Below are positions 44,217 to 52,899 of a stretch of DNA of 64,000 nt, piece after piece; position 1 is the first letter of the stretch; each line of letters begins with the position of its first letter. The DNA comes from Chryseobacterium oranimense (GTDB taxonomy: Bacteria > Bacteroidota > Bacteroidia > Flavobacteriales > Weeksellaceae): positions 62,001 through 126,000 of the forward strand of contig NZ_FQWT01000009.1 in assembly GCF_900129755.1 (NCBI RefSeq). The letters run 5' to 3'. A program made the position numbers and the translations under genes. The notes beneath the pieces are model-generated. The model did not search any database. It was not told where the DNA came from and saw only the letters and a program-made list of their open reading frames with translations.

Positions 44217-45078
44217 TTTAAAAATTGCGTTGCTTTCTGTAATGAGCATCGCCGCTGTAGGCTGCAAAAAAGACGACAAATCTCCATCCTATCATAAAGG
44301 AGATCTTACTATACTTACCGATGAATCTTTTAAAAGCGTTACCGAAGCTTTGGCAGACGGATATATGATTAATTATCCCGAAACCCATATTAAGATTGTA
44401 ACGCAGAAAGAAGATCTGGCTTTCCTTGATCTGTTGAAAGATAAAGCAAGAATAACCGTAATGTCAAGAGATCTTAGCCCGGAAGAGAAAAAAGCATATG
44501 AAGAACAGGTAGATCTTAAGTTTCTCCCGGCAAAATTCGCTGCTGATGCGGTTGTATTTGTTGTTCCTAAAGATTCGCCTAAGCAGAGTATCTCTATGGA
44601 TGAAATTAATAAGGGATTGCAATCCGATGCGAAGAACTTTATTTTCGACGGGACCAATTCAAGTAATCTGAATTTTGTTGCCCAAAAACTGAAAAAACAG
44701 CCAAAAGACCTGAAATTTTCTATTATTCCGGGAAATCAGAAAATTATAGAAGAATTAGGAAAATATCCGGATAAAGTTGGAGTTATTGGATTAAATACCT
44801 TCAGCCGTCCTTATGATAAAACCTCTGAAAAGCTGCGAGATATGGTAAAAATTCTTCCCGTGGAAAATAATGGAAAGTTATACACCGCTGATGCTGCCGG
44901 ACTTCGTGAAATGGAATACCCTTTTACCCGTGTTCTTTACTTTTTAACCAATGAAGGGAACTTTAACATAGCAAACGGATTTATCAGATATTCATGTACC
45001 CAGCTAGGACAGATGATTGTACAAAAAGAAGGTTTACAGCCCTATAATATATACAAAAGAGAGGTACAAATGCGTTAA
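44206..45078 (+). CDS. PstS-like substrate-binding lipoprotein
   Basis: A 290-residue lipoprotein; signal peptide MRNSLKIALLSVMSIAAVGC with Cys20. The mature part resembles periplasmic phosphate-binding proteins: LTILTDESFKSVTEALADGY, VMSRDLSPEEKKAYEE, FDGTNSSNLNFVAQKL and VGVIGLNTFSRPYD. No phosphate ABC permease is adjacent, so it may be a phosphate sensor or a scaffold rather than a transporter part. The longer frame from 44122 is rejected because the lipobox signal peptide begins at 44206. Confidence 0.87.
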   Translation: MRNSLKIALLSVMSIAAVGCKKDDKSPSYHKGDLTILTDESFKSVTEALADGYMINYPETHIKIVTQKEDLAFLDLLKDKARITVMSRDLSPEEKKAYEEQVDLKFLPAKFAADAVVFVVPKDSPKQSISMDEINKGLQSDAKNFIFDGTNSSNLNFVAQKLKKQPKDLKFSIIPGNQKIIEELGKYPDKVGVIGLNTFSRPYDKTSEKLRDMVKILPVENNGKLYTADAAGLREMEYPFTRVLYFLTNEGNFNIANGFIRYSCTQLGQMIVQKEGLQPYNIYKREVQMR

Positions 45079-45188
45079 AAAATATTAAAATAATAAGCCC
45101 CACTTTATAAAATATTATTTTGGTCTGAAAATTGTGGAGCATATAACTCAAAATATAAGAAAAATATAAAATGAAAGATATAATGATT

Positions 45189-46820
45189 ATGAATGTAAAG
45201 AAAATTGCTTTTGGAGCTGCCGTAGTATTTTTTTCCGGTTTAGCCACTGCACAAACACTGCAGGATGGTATTAACAGTATAGACAGTGATAAATATGCTC
45301 AGGCTAAAACCAATTTCACAGAAATGGTTGCCAAAGCACCAACAGCTGAAAATTACTTCTATTTAGGAAACACATACCTGAAGCAGGGAGAACCTGATTA
45401 TGCTAAAGCTATTGAAAGCTTTAACAAAGGTTTGGCTGCTGACAGCAAAAGCTATCTTAATAAAATAGGTTTGGCTACAGTTAAGCTAGGTAAAGGAGAT
45501 AAAAGTGCAATTGCTGAAATTCAGAAAATTGTAGCAGATTCAAAAGAAAAAGATGCTGAAGTATTATTCAGAGCAGCAGAAGCTTTAACATTGTTCGAAA
45601 AGAACAGTGCACCTGATGCAGCTATCCAGTATCTGACAAAAGCTATTGAAAAAGCTGAGAAAAAAGGAGTTCCTGCTCATTACTACTATACACTTGGAGA
45701 TGCTTACAGATTGAAGAGAGTTCCTGGTGACGCTATGTCTGCTTATGACAAAGCGCTTCCTTTAGCTAAAAATAAAGCATCTGTTTATACAAGAATGGCT
45801 ACCCTATGGATGGCAGCACAACAGTGGCAGCAGGCTAAACAAAGTATTGACAAGGCAATTGCTGTAGATCCAACTTATGCACCTGCATATAAAGCTTTGG
45901 CTTCTTATGATATCAGATACCAGCAGAATGCAAAAGCTACTCAAGACCTGATCAACTATACAAAATATGCTGATGAGGATCCATATACTCAATTAGAAAT
46001 TGCTAAACTATACTTCACTAACGAGGATTATGCAAACTCTAAAACAGTTTTAGATAAGATCTTTGATAAAATTGATGATCCGATCAAATTTAAATTAAGA
46101 GCTTACCAGTCTTATGCAGATGGAAATTATGCTGAAGCAAAACAAAATATGGATACTTTCGTATCGCAGGCTGAGAAAACAAGAATCCAGCCGGCTGACC
46201 AGGGTCTTCAGGGACTTATTGCAGCAGGTTTAGCTAAAACTGAAACTGATGCGGCTAAGAAAGCAGCTTTAAATACAGAAGCACAGCAAAAAATTGCTAT
46301 TGCTAAAGCAGCTAAAGATGAAACATTGAAGTGGGATATAGAATTGGCTAATATTGCAGGAGGAGGAGCTTCTCAGGCTGAAGCGGAAAAAGGACCTACA
46401 ACTCCTGAAATTGAAGCATTGAAGAAAAAAGTTGCTGCCAATAAAGAAGATTCAGATTCCCTGTTTAAACTGGCGACAGCTTACCAGGATGCCAAGAACT
46501 GGAACGGTGCAATACTTACATGGCAGAAAATGAGCGCTTTGCTTCCGGATTGGGCTCCAGCGTACTACAGCCAGGGGTATTCTTACCAACAGGCAGGAAA
46601 TAATGATGCTGCGAAATTGGCATATGAAAAATTCATCAGCACTGTAAAACCTGCAGATCAGGAAGCAAACAAGCAGACTTTAGCCTATGCATACTTCGCT
46701 GTAGCTTATATGAGCAAAGATTCTGACCTTGCTAAAGCTAAAGATTATGTAGCTAAATCTTTACAGCTTGATCCTACTTACCAGGATGCTGTAAAACTAA
46801 ATGCAGAAATCAACAAGTAA
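45189..46820 (+). CDS. Tetratricopeptide repeat protein, periplasmic
   Basis: A 543-residue protein with a signal peptide (KKIAFGAAVVFFSGLATAQ) and about eight or more TPR motifs across its length (for example NYFYLGNTYLKQGEPDYAKA, HYYYTLGDAYRLKRVPGDAM and APAYYSQGYSYQQAGNNDAA). TPR proteins mediate protein contacts. It lies at the end of the Ton cluster and probably works with ExbB-ExbD-TonB or the PstS-like lipoprotein in the periplasm. ATG 45189 is preferred to 45171. Confidence 0.9.
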   Translation: MNVKKIAFGAAVVFFSGLATAQTLQDGINSIDSDKYAQAKTNFTEMVAKAPTAENYFYLGNTYLKQGEPDYAKAIESFNKGLAADSKSYLNKIGLATVKLGKGDKSAIAEIQKIVADSKEKDAEVLFRAAEALTLFEKNSAPDAAIQYLTKAIEKAEKKGVPAHYYYTLGDAYRLKRVPGDAMSAYDKALPLAKNKASVYTRMATLWMAAQQWQQAKQSIDKAIAVDPTYAPAYKALASYDIRYQQNAKATQDLINYTKYADEDPYTQLEIAKLYFTNEDYANSKTVLDKIFDKIDDPIKFKLRAYQSYADGNYAEAKQNMDTFVSQAEKTRIQPADQGLQGLIAAGLAKTETDAAKKAALNTEAQQKIAIAKAAKDETLKWDIELANIAGGGASQAEAEKGPTTPEIEALKKKVAANKEDSDSLFKLATAYQDAKNWNGAILTWQKMSALLPDWAPAYYSQGYSYQQAGNNDAAKLAYEKFISTVKPADQEANKQTLAYAYFAVAYMSKDSDLAKAKDYVAKSLQLDPTYQDAVKLNAEINK

Positions 46821-46844
46821 TTTAAAATTTAAATTATAGATATT

Positions 46845-46877
46845 AAAACTTCCCATTCTCAATGTTTGGGAAGTTTT
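46845..46877 (+). terminator. Terminator after the TPR gene
   Basis: Hairpin AAAACTTCCCA / TGGGAAGTTTT with T-rich tail, 25 bases after the stop. Confidence 0.85.
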
Positions 46878-46889
46878 TATTTTAAATCT

Positions 46890-46897
46890 TATCTTTG
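46890..46897 (+). promoter_or_regulatory. bshB1: -7 box of the bshB1 promoter, leaderless type
   Basis: TATCTTTG, then AAAAT, then ATG at 46903. Predicted RNA start is at or next to the ATG. Confidence 0.6.
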
Positions 46898-46902
46898 AAA
46901 AT

Positions 46903-47619
46903 ATGAAAACAGATATACTTGCTTTTGGAGCCCATCCTGATGATGTAGAGCTTGGATGTGGCGGCACTATTGCCAAAATGATTTCGGAAGGGAAAACATG
47001 TGTCATCGTAGATCTTACAAGAGGGGAGCTTGGGACCAGAGGTACAGATGAAACCAGGAAAGTAGAAGCAGGAGAGTCCGCAAAGATCCTTGGGGTTTCT
47101 GCCAGGGAGAACCTTGGAATGAAAGACGGGTTTTTGGTTAATTCTGAAGAATATCAGATAGAGATCGTAAAAATGATCCGCAAATACCGCCCGGAAATCG
47201 TCTTGGCCAATGCAATTGATGATAGACATCCGGACCATGCAAAAGGAGCGAAATTAGTGTCAGATGCGTGCTTTTTATCCGGTTTGAGAAAAATCGTAAC
47301 AGTTTTGGAAGGCGAAAACCAGGAAGTGTGGCGGCCAAAGCAGATTTTCCACTACATTCAATGGAAAGATATCAAGCCGGAATTTGTTATTGACATATCA
47401 GAACACCTGGATAAAAAGATTGCGGCCTGTATGGCCTTCAAAACGCAATTCTATGATCCTACCTCCAACGAACCTGTTACTCCGATCGCAACAAAAGATT
47501 TTTTGGAAAGTCTCACTTATCGTGCTCAGGATTTGGGAAGATTATCGGGAGTGACTTACGCTGAGGGATTTACGTCTGAGAAGTTGATTGCGATGAAAAA
47601 TTTTGACGGAATTGTTTGA
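46903..47619 (+). CDS. bshB1: Bacillithiol biosynthesis deacetylase BshB1
   Basis: Removes the acetyl group from GlcNAc-malate in bacillithiol synthesis. The 238 residues show the zinc motif AFGAHPDDVELGCGGT, then RGELGTRGT, and DDRHPDHAKG with the active-site His. LmbE-like fold. Bacillithiol is the low-molecular-weight thiol of many Bacteroidetes. The tRNA-His promoter overlaps its stop region. Confidence 0.94.
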   Translation: MKTDILAFGAHPDDVELGCGGTIAKMISEGKTCVIVDLTRGELGTRGTDETRKVEAGESAKILGVSARENLGMKDGFLVNSEEYQIEIVKMIRKYRPEIVLANAIDDRHPDHAKGAKLVSDACFLSGLRKIVTVLEGENQEVWRPKQIFHYIQWKDIKPEFVIDISEHLDKKIAACMAFKTQFYDPTSNEPVTPIATKDFLESLTYRAQDLGRLSGVTYAEGFTSEKLIAMKNFDGIV

Positions 47620-47646
47620 TAATTAAAAAATATCTCCTATATTTGC
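47615..47646 (+). promoter_or_regulatory. tRNA-His promoter
   Basis: TTTG (47615-47618), 19 bases, TATATTTGC (47638-47646). Perfect consensus, and the -33 part overlaps the last codons of bshB1. Transcript start is expected about 47650. Confidence 0.75.
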
Positions 47647-47658
47647 ACTCACAAAACG

Positions 47659-47732
<74 letters not shown>

Positions 47733-47736
47733 CAAG

Positions 47737-47766
47737 AAAAGTACACTTTTAAAGTGTACTTTTTTT
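47737..47766 (+). terminator. Terminator of tRNA-His; left copy of a duplicated 29-base block
   Basis: Palindromic hairpin AGTACACTTT / AAAGTGTACT flanked by A and T runs. An identical 29-base block is found at 50602-50630. Confidence 0.8.
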
Positions 47767-47832
47767 ATTTCCGTATACTTCAAAATACTAATTTAAGAAA
47801 ACACTTTTTGGTGTGTTAATTTCTGTTAATTG

Positions 47833-47863
47833 TTTGATAATCCACAAGAAAAGTATATTTTTG
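47833..47863 (+). promoter_or_regulatory. Strong promoter cut off from a gene
   Basis: TTTG (47833-47836), 19 bases, TATTTTTG (47856-47863): full consensus. It resembles the tRNA-His promoter (both carry ATTGTTTGATAAT). The transcript meets ATG 47941, but this frame ends after five codons (MKKLP stop). Confidence 0.6.
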
Positions 47864-47940
47864 CAGTGTCAACATACATTATCAGTATAATAACTGTTGT
47901 CAATAAAAACTAAAACCTGAATTCAAAAAACAATTAAACC

Positions 47941-47951
47941 ATGAAAAAACT
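47941..47951 (+). repeat. 11-base direct repeat, left copy
   Basis: ATGAAAAAACT, repeated exactly at 48303-48313 where it is the start of the RCC1 protein reading frame. The 350 bases between them contain the reverse-strand remnant frame. Confidence 0.5.
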
Positions 47952-47961
47952 ACCCTGAATT

Positions 47962-48144
47962 TTATTCTGTTAATTCATCAATACTCATTTCCGGCAATTT
48001 AGAATTAAAGTAATCCTCAGATTTCTTTGAAGATAAAATCATCTTAATTATTTCAGTAATCACATAACTGTCGATACTGAAAGAAACTGCGTATGCTCGT
48101 CGGTAATGATGCGGTATTATCAACTGACAAAATACTTTTAAAAA
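47962..48144 (-). pseudogene. Remnant reading frame, C-terminal fragment
   Basis: A reverse-strand open frame of about 60 codons with no suitable start. It ends SKLPEMSIDELTE stop and includes IIPHHYRRAYAVSFSIDSY, which reads like protein. I do not recognise the family. It may be the tail of a gene whose front was lost, or a chance frame. It separates the promoter at 47.85 kb from the RCC1 gene. Confidence 0.35.
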
Positions 48145-48275
48145 TCAAAGTTCAAAGAAAATGCATGTTTTTCGCGAGCTAATCTGATTTTGAAAGTTTC
48201 AATGGAGCTCAGAAACCATTCAAACGAAGCGGAACCGAAAAGCTAAAAGAGTAGGAAATATTACGAAACTTAAAC
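48145..48275. other. Intergenic sequence before the RCC1 gene
   Basis: Nothing coding or regulatory was recognised; no TAnnTTTG box close to the RCC1 start. Confidence 0.35.
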
Positions 48276-48302
48276 ATGAAGAAATTTATTTTACTGAAAA
48301 CT

Positions 48303-50540
48303 ATGAAAAAACTCTACTTTTTACTTTTGATACTGAGTTCAATTTCAGCATTTGCACAAACGTATAGTTACACAACTTACAATACTTCGAATTCAGAAAT
48401 AGGGAGCAATTACATTGCAGATATTAAAGCCGATGCCAATGGTTTATTATGGCTGGCAACTTCAAACGGGATTTCAACTTTTAACGGAACTGCTTTTACC
48501 AATTACAACACTACAAATTCCGGTATCGCATCTAATTCAATTATAAAAATTCAAATTGATGGTTTGGGCAGAAAATGGATTGCCTCCCAACTTAATGGAA
48601 TTATTGTGTACAACGGAACGACATGGACTAATTATACAACTTCCAATTCAGGGCTGCCGACCAATACAATCAATGATATAGCAGTTGACGGACAGAATAA
48701 TCTTTGGATTGCAACAGATTCAGGACTTACAAAATTCAACGGTACTACGTGGGCTAATTATCCTTCTGTGACCAATCTGAATTCTGTAGCAACTGACAGT
48801 AATAATGGCGTTTGGGTTACAAATGGAGGGGTATTGTATAAATTTAATGGAACTGATTTTGATTTTATAGCTCAGGGAACTGAAAGAATATTGAGAATTG
48901 CCAACAATATGGTGTATGTAAAAGGTTCTGACAGCTTAATTACATTAACAACGAGCGGAACTAACCTCACATTCATCTACCAAAGCACTTCTTGTCTTGC
49001 AGGATATAATCCGAACGCTTTGGATGTTGACAGTAACAGTAAGGTGTGGATTGGTTTTAATGGGGCAGGTCTGCAGAACTTTACGGATTGTACGACTTAT
49101 ACCAGAACAAATACGAATTTAGGTCTGCCGGATGACTATTTCAGTGCTGTTAAAACACAATCTTCAGGAACTATCTGGCTGGGAACATTGCAGCTTGGCT
49201 TGACAAAAATGTCACCAGGGGCAGTTCAGACAGGGTGCTTTCAAAAAATAGACGCCGGTAGTCTGCATAGTGTAGCTATAAAAACAAACGGAACTTTATG
49301 GACCTGGGGAAATAATTATTCAGGACAGTTAGGAAATGGTACTACCACTAATTCTTCAACTCCAAAACAAATAGGAACGGGCAATAACTGGAAGGAAATT
49401 GCTGGTGGAAGCAATCACACCATTGCTCAGAAAACCGATGGAACGCTTTGGGCTTGGGGAGCAAATTCAGGTCAGTTGGGTAATGGTACAAATACAGATC
49501 AGCACTCACCGGTACAAGTAGGAACCGCTACTGATTGGAAAACTTTTGATACAGGAATGTATCATACGGTGGCTATAAAAAATAACGGAACACTATGGGC
49601 CTGGGGACTTAATCCTTATGGGCAGTTAGGTACCGGCAATACCACTACGAGCTTAGTACCTGTTCAAATAGGAACTGCTACTAACTGGTTGGCTGTTCAA
49701 TGCGGACAGGATTTTACCATTGCATTGAAGACAGACGGAACACTTTGGGCCTGGGGAAGCAATACTTACGGTACTATTGGAGACGCTACAAATACCAATA
49801 GGTTAGTACCTACTCAAATAGGAACTGCTACTAACTGGAAGGCTCTTGGGGTTGGAGCGCTTCATGTCACGGCATTAAAAACAGACGGAACACTTTGGAC
49901 CTGGGGATATAATGCTAATGGGCAATTGGGAGACGGAACAACTGCCAATAAGAATGTTCCAACGCAAATCGGAACAGCTACTAACTGGCAGACTATTGCT
50001 TCCGGGGGAAATCACACCACTGCTGTAAAATCCAACGGGACACTTTGGGCCTGGGGAAGAAATCAATATGGGCAACTAGGAAACGGGCTTACAACCAACA
50101 GTAATGTACCCGTACAAATAGGCAGTCTTACCACATGGAAAGCTGTTGCTGGCGGAATATCACATACTTTTGCCTTAAAAAGTGATGGGACTGTGAGTAC
50201 ATGGGGATTAAACCTTTATGGTCAATTAGGTGATGGTACTAATGCTGATAAAAATATTCCAACAGCTATTGCCTGTCCGACTTTAGGTGTTGATGATTTT
50301 ACAAAGTCGGACAATGCTCTGAAGGCTTATCCGAACCCGGTTAAAGACAAACTTGTTATTTCGTCTGATAAGAAAATTTCTTTAGTATCGGTTTATAATG
50401 TATTGGGTCAGGAAGTGTTGAATAAGACAATAAATGCTAATGAAAGCACAATAGATTTTTCCGGCCTTGCATCAGGAGTTTATCTGGTTAAAGTAAATTC
50501 AAATGATGAAGTAAAGACATTGAAAGTTATTAAAAAATAA
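48303..50540 (+). CDS. RCC1-repeat beta-propeller protein with T9SS type A sorting domain
   Basis: A 745-residue secreted protein; ATG 48276 would add nine residues. Parts in order: signal peptide (LLLILSSISAFAQ); about five regulator-propeller repeats of about 45 residues (ANGLLWLATSNGISTFNG, QNNLWIATDSGLTKFNG); seven RCC1-type repeats of about 50 residues, roughly 315-660 (GTLWAWG, then GQLGNGT, then VQIGTATNW); and a C-terminal T9SS type A domain (LKAYPNPVKDKLVIS to SGVYLVKVNSNDEVK). It should be exported to the cell surface or medium. The RCC1 repeats are nearly identical at DNA level, so slippage is likely. Probable role: adhesion or ligand binding. Confidence 0.92.
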   Translation: MKKLYFLLLILSSISAFAQTYSYTTYNTSNSEIGSNYIADIKADANGLLWLATSNGISTFNGTAFTNYNTTNSGIASNSIIKIQIDGLGRKWIASQLNGIIVYNGTTWTNYTTSNSGLPTNTINDIAVDGQNNLWIATDSGLTKFNGTTWANYPSVTNLNSVATDSNNGVWVTNGGVLYKFNGTDFDFIAQGTERILRIANNMVYVKGSDSLITLTTSGTNLTFIYQSTSCLAGYNPNALDVDSNSKVWIGFNGAGLQNFTDCTTYTRTNTNLGLPDDYFSAVKTQSSGTIWLGTLQLGLTKMSPGAVQTGCFQKIDAGSLHSVAIKTNGTLWTWGNNYSGQLGNGTTTNSSTPKQIGTGNNWKEIAGGSNHTIAQKTDGTLWAWGANSGQLGNGTNTDQHSPVQVGTATDWKTFDTGMYHTVAIKNNGTLWAWGLNPYGQLGTGNTTTSLVPVQIGTATNWLAVQCGQDFTIALKTDGTLWAWGSNTYGTIGDATNTNRLVPTQIGTATNWKALGVGALHVTALKTDGTLWTWGYNANGQLGDGTTANKNVPTQIGTATNWQTIASGGNHTTAVKSNGTLWAWGRNQYGQLGNGLTTNSNVPVQIGSLTTWKAVAGGISHTFALKSDGTVSTWGLNLYGQLGDGTNADKNIPTAIACPTLGVDDFTKSDNALKAYPNPVKDKLVISSDKKISLVSVYNVLGQEVLNKTINANESTIDFSGLASGVYLVKVNSNDEVKTLKVIKK

Positions 50541-50601
50541 AATGGATAATTAGGTTAATCATCAGACTCATGTAGTCTGGTTTTTAACTATCACTCATCA
50601 A

Positions 50602-50630
50602 AAAAGTACACTTTTAAAGTGTACTTTTTT
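50602..50630 (+). terminator. Terminator after the RCC1 gene; right copy of the duplicated block
   Basis: Same 29 bases as 47737-47765 (hairpin AGTACACTTT / AAAGTGTACT with A and T flanks). It lies 60 bases after the RCC1 stop. Confidence 0.8.
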
Positions 50631-50670
50631 ATTTTATCAATGAGCTTTCAGTTAATTTTAGGCATAAAAA

Positions 50671-50691
50671 AAGCACCTTTTTCAGATGCTT
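50671..50691 (-). terminator. Terminator of the DUF3276 gene
   Basis: Weak stem AAGCA / TGCTT with a T-run on the minus strand, 20 bases after the stop. Confidence 0.55.
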
Positions 50692-50712
50692 GTGTTTTTA
50701 GAATATTCTTTT

Positions 50713-51048
50713 TTAAACTTCGTCGTCAGAATCAATTGTGAATGATTTGCTTTTGAAGTCTTTGTCATGTTTTTCTGATATTACATCCTCACCCTTTTCG
50801 TTAATGATGAAATCTGTGGATTCATTAAACATCTCCTGGAAACTTTTAAAATCTTCTTTGTAAAGATAAATTTTGTGTTTCTCGAATGTAGCTTCCCCAT
50901 TCTCTCCGAAATTCTTTTTACTTTCAGTAATCGTAAGATAATAATCTCCTGCTTTCGTCTCGCGCACATCAAAGAAATAAGTTCTTCTTCCTGCTTTTAA
51001 CACCTTAGTGAAAATTTCATTTTCATGGCGTTCCTTGTATTCACTCAT
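50713..51048 (-). CDS. PUR-alpha-like nucleic acid binding protein (DUF3276)
   Basis: A 111-residue protein of the DUF3276 family, the bacterial PUR domain fold related to Borrelia BpuR. Core: NEIFTKVLKAGRRTYFFDVR, DYYLTITESKKN, KHKIYLYKEDFKSFQEMF. Predicted to bind single-stranded DNA or RNA as a dimer and act as a regulator. Acidic C terminus. Converges with the RCC1 gene and, if that was inserted, formerly with tRNA-His. Confidence 0.9.
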   Translation of the reverse strand: MSEYKERHENEIFTKVLKAGRRTYFFDVRETKAGDYYLTITESKKNFGENGEATFEKHKIYLYKEDFKSFQEMFNESTDFIINEKGEDVISEKHDKDFKSKSFTIDSDDEV

Positions 51049-51147
51049 TGTTAGATATTTTTTAATCTTGTTAAGAACAAATATAAAAGAATTCTTTTAA
51101 TCACAAAATTTTTTTTATGATTTATTTAACAATTGAGAACGAAATGG

Positions 51148-52809
51148 CTAAGCGGTTACAGAATTGGTAATTTCGGTTAAGTTGATGATTTTGTCAGCTC
51201 TCTGAGCGCTAGACTCTCTGTGTGTGATGATTATGGACGTAGCATTGCTGATTTTCCGGTCAATATTTTCAAGGATATTCTGTTCGGTTTCAGTATCCAG
51301 CGCAGACAGGGAATCATCGAAAATAATGATATTCGGGTCCTTAATTAACGCTCTGGCGATACATATTCTTTGTTTTTGTCCCCCGGAAAGCATTACCCCG
51401 CGTTCACCTACCAGTGTTTTATACTGGTCTTTAAATCCGATAATATTTTTATCCACATCTGCAATCTTAGCATATTCCACCACTTTTTCATGGGAAGGAT
51501 GATCGATAGCAAAGCCGATATTATTTTCAATAGTATCAGAGAATAAGTAGCTTTCCTGAGGAATATAGCCAATGAAATTTCTGTAATTTGTCAGATTATG
51601 GTCCTTAAGATTTTTACCGTCAATTAAAATTTCCCCTTCCGTAGGATCAATCAGTCTGCATAAGAGGAGGGCAATGGTAGATTTTCCGCTTCCTGTTTTC
51701 CCCATGATCGCAAGAGATTCCCCGGCTTTAATTGTAAAGCTCAGGTTATCCAATGCTCTGATTCCTGTATTTGGATACACATAAGAAACATTCCGGAACT
51801 CGATATCCCCTTTGATCGGGTAGTTCTCGAAATTCGTATTGATAACTTCTGATTTCTTGTCCAGGAATTCATTAATCCTCTGCATCGAAGCCTCAGCCCT
51901 TTGGTTCACGGAGGTTACCCATCCTACCATTGAGAAAGGCCAGATCAGGATATTGATATACATAAAGAAATCAGCAATTTTACCAACACTTAATTGCCCG
52001 GCGATATATTTCTGTCCGCCGATTAGTATGACGGCTACATTCAGTAATCCGATCACAAATAAGATAATAGTAAAGAAATAGGCTTCGGTTTTCGCCAGAT
52101 CTAATGCTTTGTTTTGATAATCGGTAACTTTTACGCCGTAGTTTTTCTTGATATAATTTTCTCTGGCAAAAAACTTCACCACCCGGATTCCGGAGAAACT
52201 GTCCTGTACAAAAGTAGAAATAGCAGACTGGCTTTTCTGCATAATCTTGGACTTCTGGTTGATGATTGAACTTACCTTAAATATGATGTAGGATAAAATG
52301 GGGAGCGGCAAAAGAGTCCATAAAGTCATGGAAGCATCTGTTTTTACCATATAAATACTCGTAATCAAAAGAAGGATCAGGAGATTCACCACATACATTA
52401 CCCCAGGCCCCAAATACATCCTTACCGCTACAACATCTTCGCTGAGCCTGTTCATCAGGTCACCAATGGTGGTTTGTTTATAATCTGTAAGAGAAAGCTC
52501 CTGGTAATGCCTGTAAATTTTATTTTTCAGTTCATATTCAATCCTTCTGGAGGCTACAATGATGGTCTGGCGCATCATAAAAGTAAAAAATCCCGTGAGA
52601 AGTGAGCAGCCTACAATAATAGCCACATACACCAAAACCTGTTTGTTAAAGCCCAGATTTCCGCTTTTTGTAAGTTCGTCTACAGACTTTCCTACAAACT
52701 GAACCTTATAAATATTGAAGAAATTACTGGCAATGATGAATAATAACCCCCAAAACAATAATATTTTGTGCTTCCAAAAGTAAGGGTTTAAGGTTTTTAG
52801 CGCTTTCAT
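51148..52809 (-). CDS. ABC transporter, fused permease and ATPase (MsbA-like exporter)
   Basis: A 553-residue half-transporter acting as a dimer. The N-terminal membrane domain has six helices (about 15-310); the ATPase has Walker A GKTGSGKS, signature LSGGQKQR, Walker B IIIFDDSLSALD and H-loop IITHRES. It resembles MsbA/LmrA-type multidrug or lipid exporters. The substrate cannot be predicted from sequence alone. It is divergent from nusB, separated by 90 bases. Confidence 0.92.
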   Translation of the reverse strand: MKALKTLNPYFWKHKILLFWGLLFIIASNFFNIYKVQFVGKSVDELTKSGNLGFNKQVLVYVAIIVGCSLLTGFFTFMMRQTIIVASRRIEYELKNKIYRHYQELSLTDYKQTTIGDLMNRLSEDVVAVRMYLGPGVMYVVNLLILLLITSIYMVKTDASMTLWTLLPLPILSYIIFKVSSIINQKSKIMQKSQSAISTFVQDSFSGIRVVKFFARENYIKKNYGVKVTDYQNKALDLAKTEAYFFTIILFVIGLLNVAVILIGGQKYIAGQLSVGKIADFFMYINILIWPFSMVGWVTSVNQRAEASMQRINEFLDKKSEVINTNFENYPIKGDIEFRNVSYVYPNTGIRALDNLSFTIKAGESLAIMGKTGSGKSTIALLLCRLIDPTEGEILIDGKNLKDHNLTNYRNFIGYIPQESYLFSDTIENNIGFAIDHPSHEKVVEYAKIADVDKNIIGFKDQYKTLVGERGVMLSGGQKQRICIARALIKDPNIIIFDDSLSALDTETEQNILENIDRKISNATSIIITHRESSAQRADKIINLTEITNSVTA

Positions 52810-52870
52810 AAAGTTTTACAAATTTACAAAAATGTAAACACACTACGAATTTCATCAATTTTAATTTTTG

Positions 52871-52878
52871 TATCTTTG
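52871..52878 (+). promoter_or_regulatory. -7 box of the nusB operon
   Basis: TATCTTTGC; leader of about 17 bases to ATG 52900. Confidence 0.65.
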
Positions 52879-52899
52879 CACCCATAAAAAGCTCTTTGA

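Larger units (their letters stand above)
47766..50601. mobile_element. Possible 2.8 kb insertion at the tRNA-His terminator
   Basis: Two identical terminator blocks (47737-47765 and 50602-50630) in direct orientation flank this segment, and the sequence before the right copy (TATCACTCATC) still resembles the 3' end of tRNA-His (CATCATTCACCC). It holds a promoter without its gene, a remnant reading frame and an RCC1-repeat T9SS protein, and no housekeeping gene. Without it, tRNA-His and the convergent DUF3276 gene would share one terminator region. No integrase or transposase is present, so this is an inference about origin. Confidence 0.4.

Noticed and set aside
47966..48144. A small complete gene on the reverse strand
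   Set aside because: The only ATG codons are in the second half of the frame; kept only as a low-confidence remnant.
49240..50280. Regular DNA repeats that might suggest a CRISPR array
   Set aside because: The period is about 150 bases, in frame, and encodes RCC1-type protein repeats without spacers of constant length.
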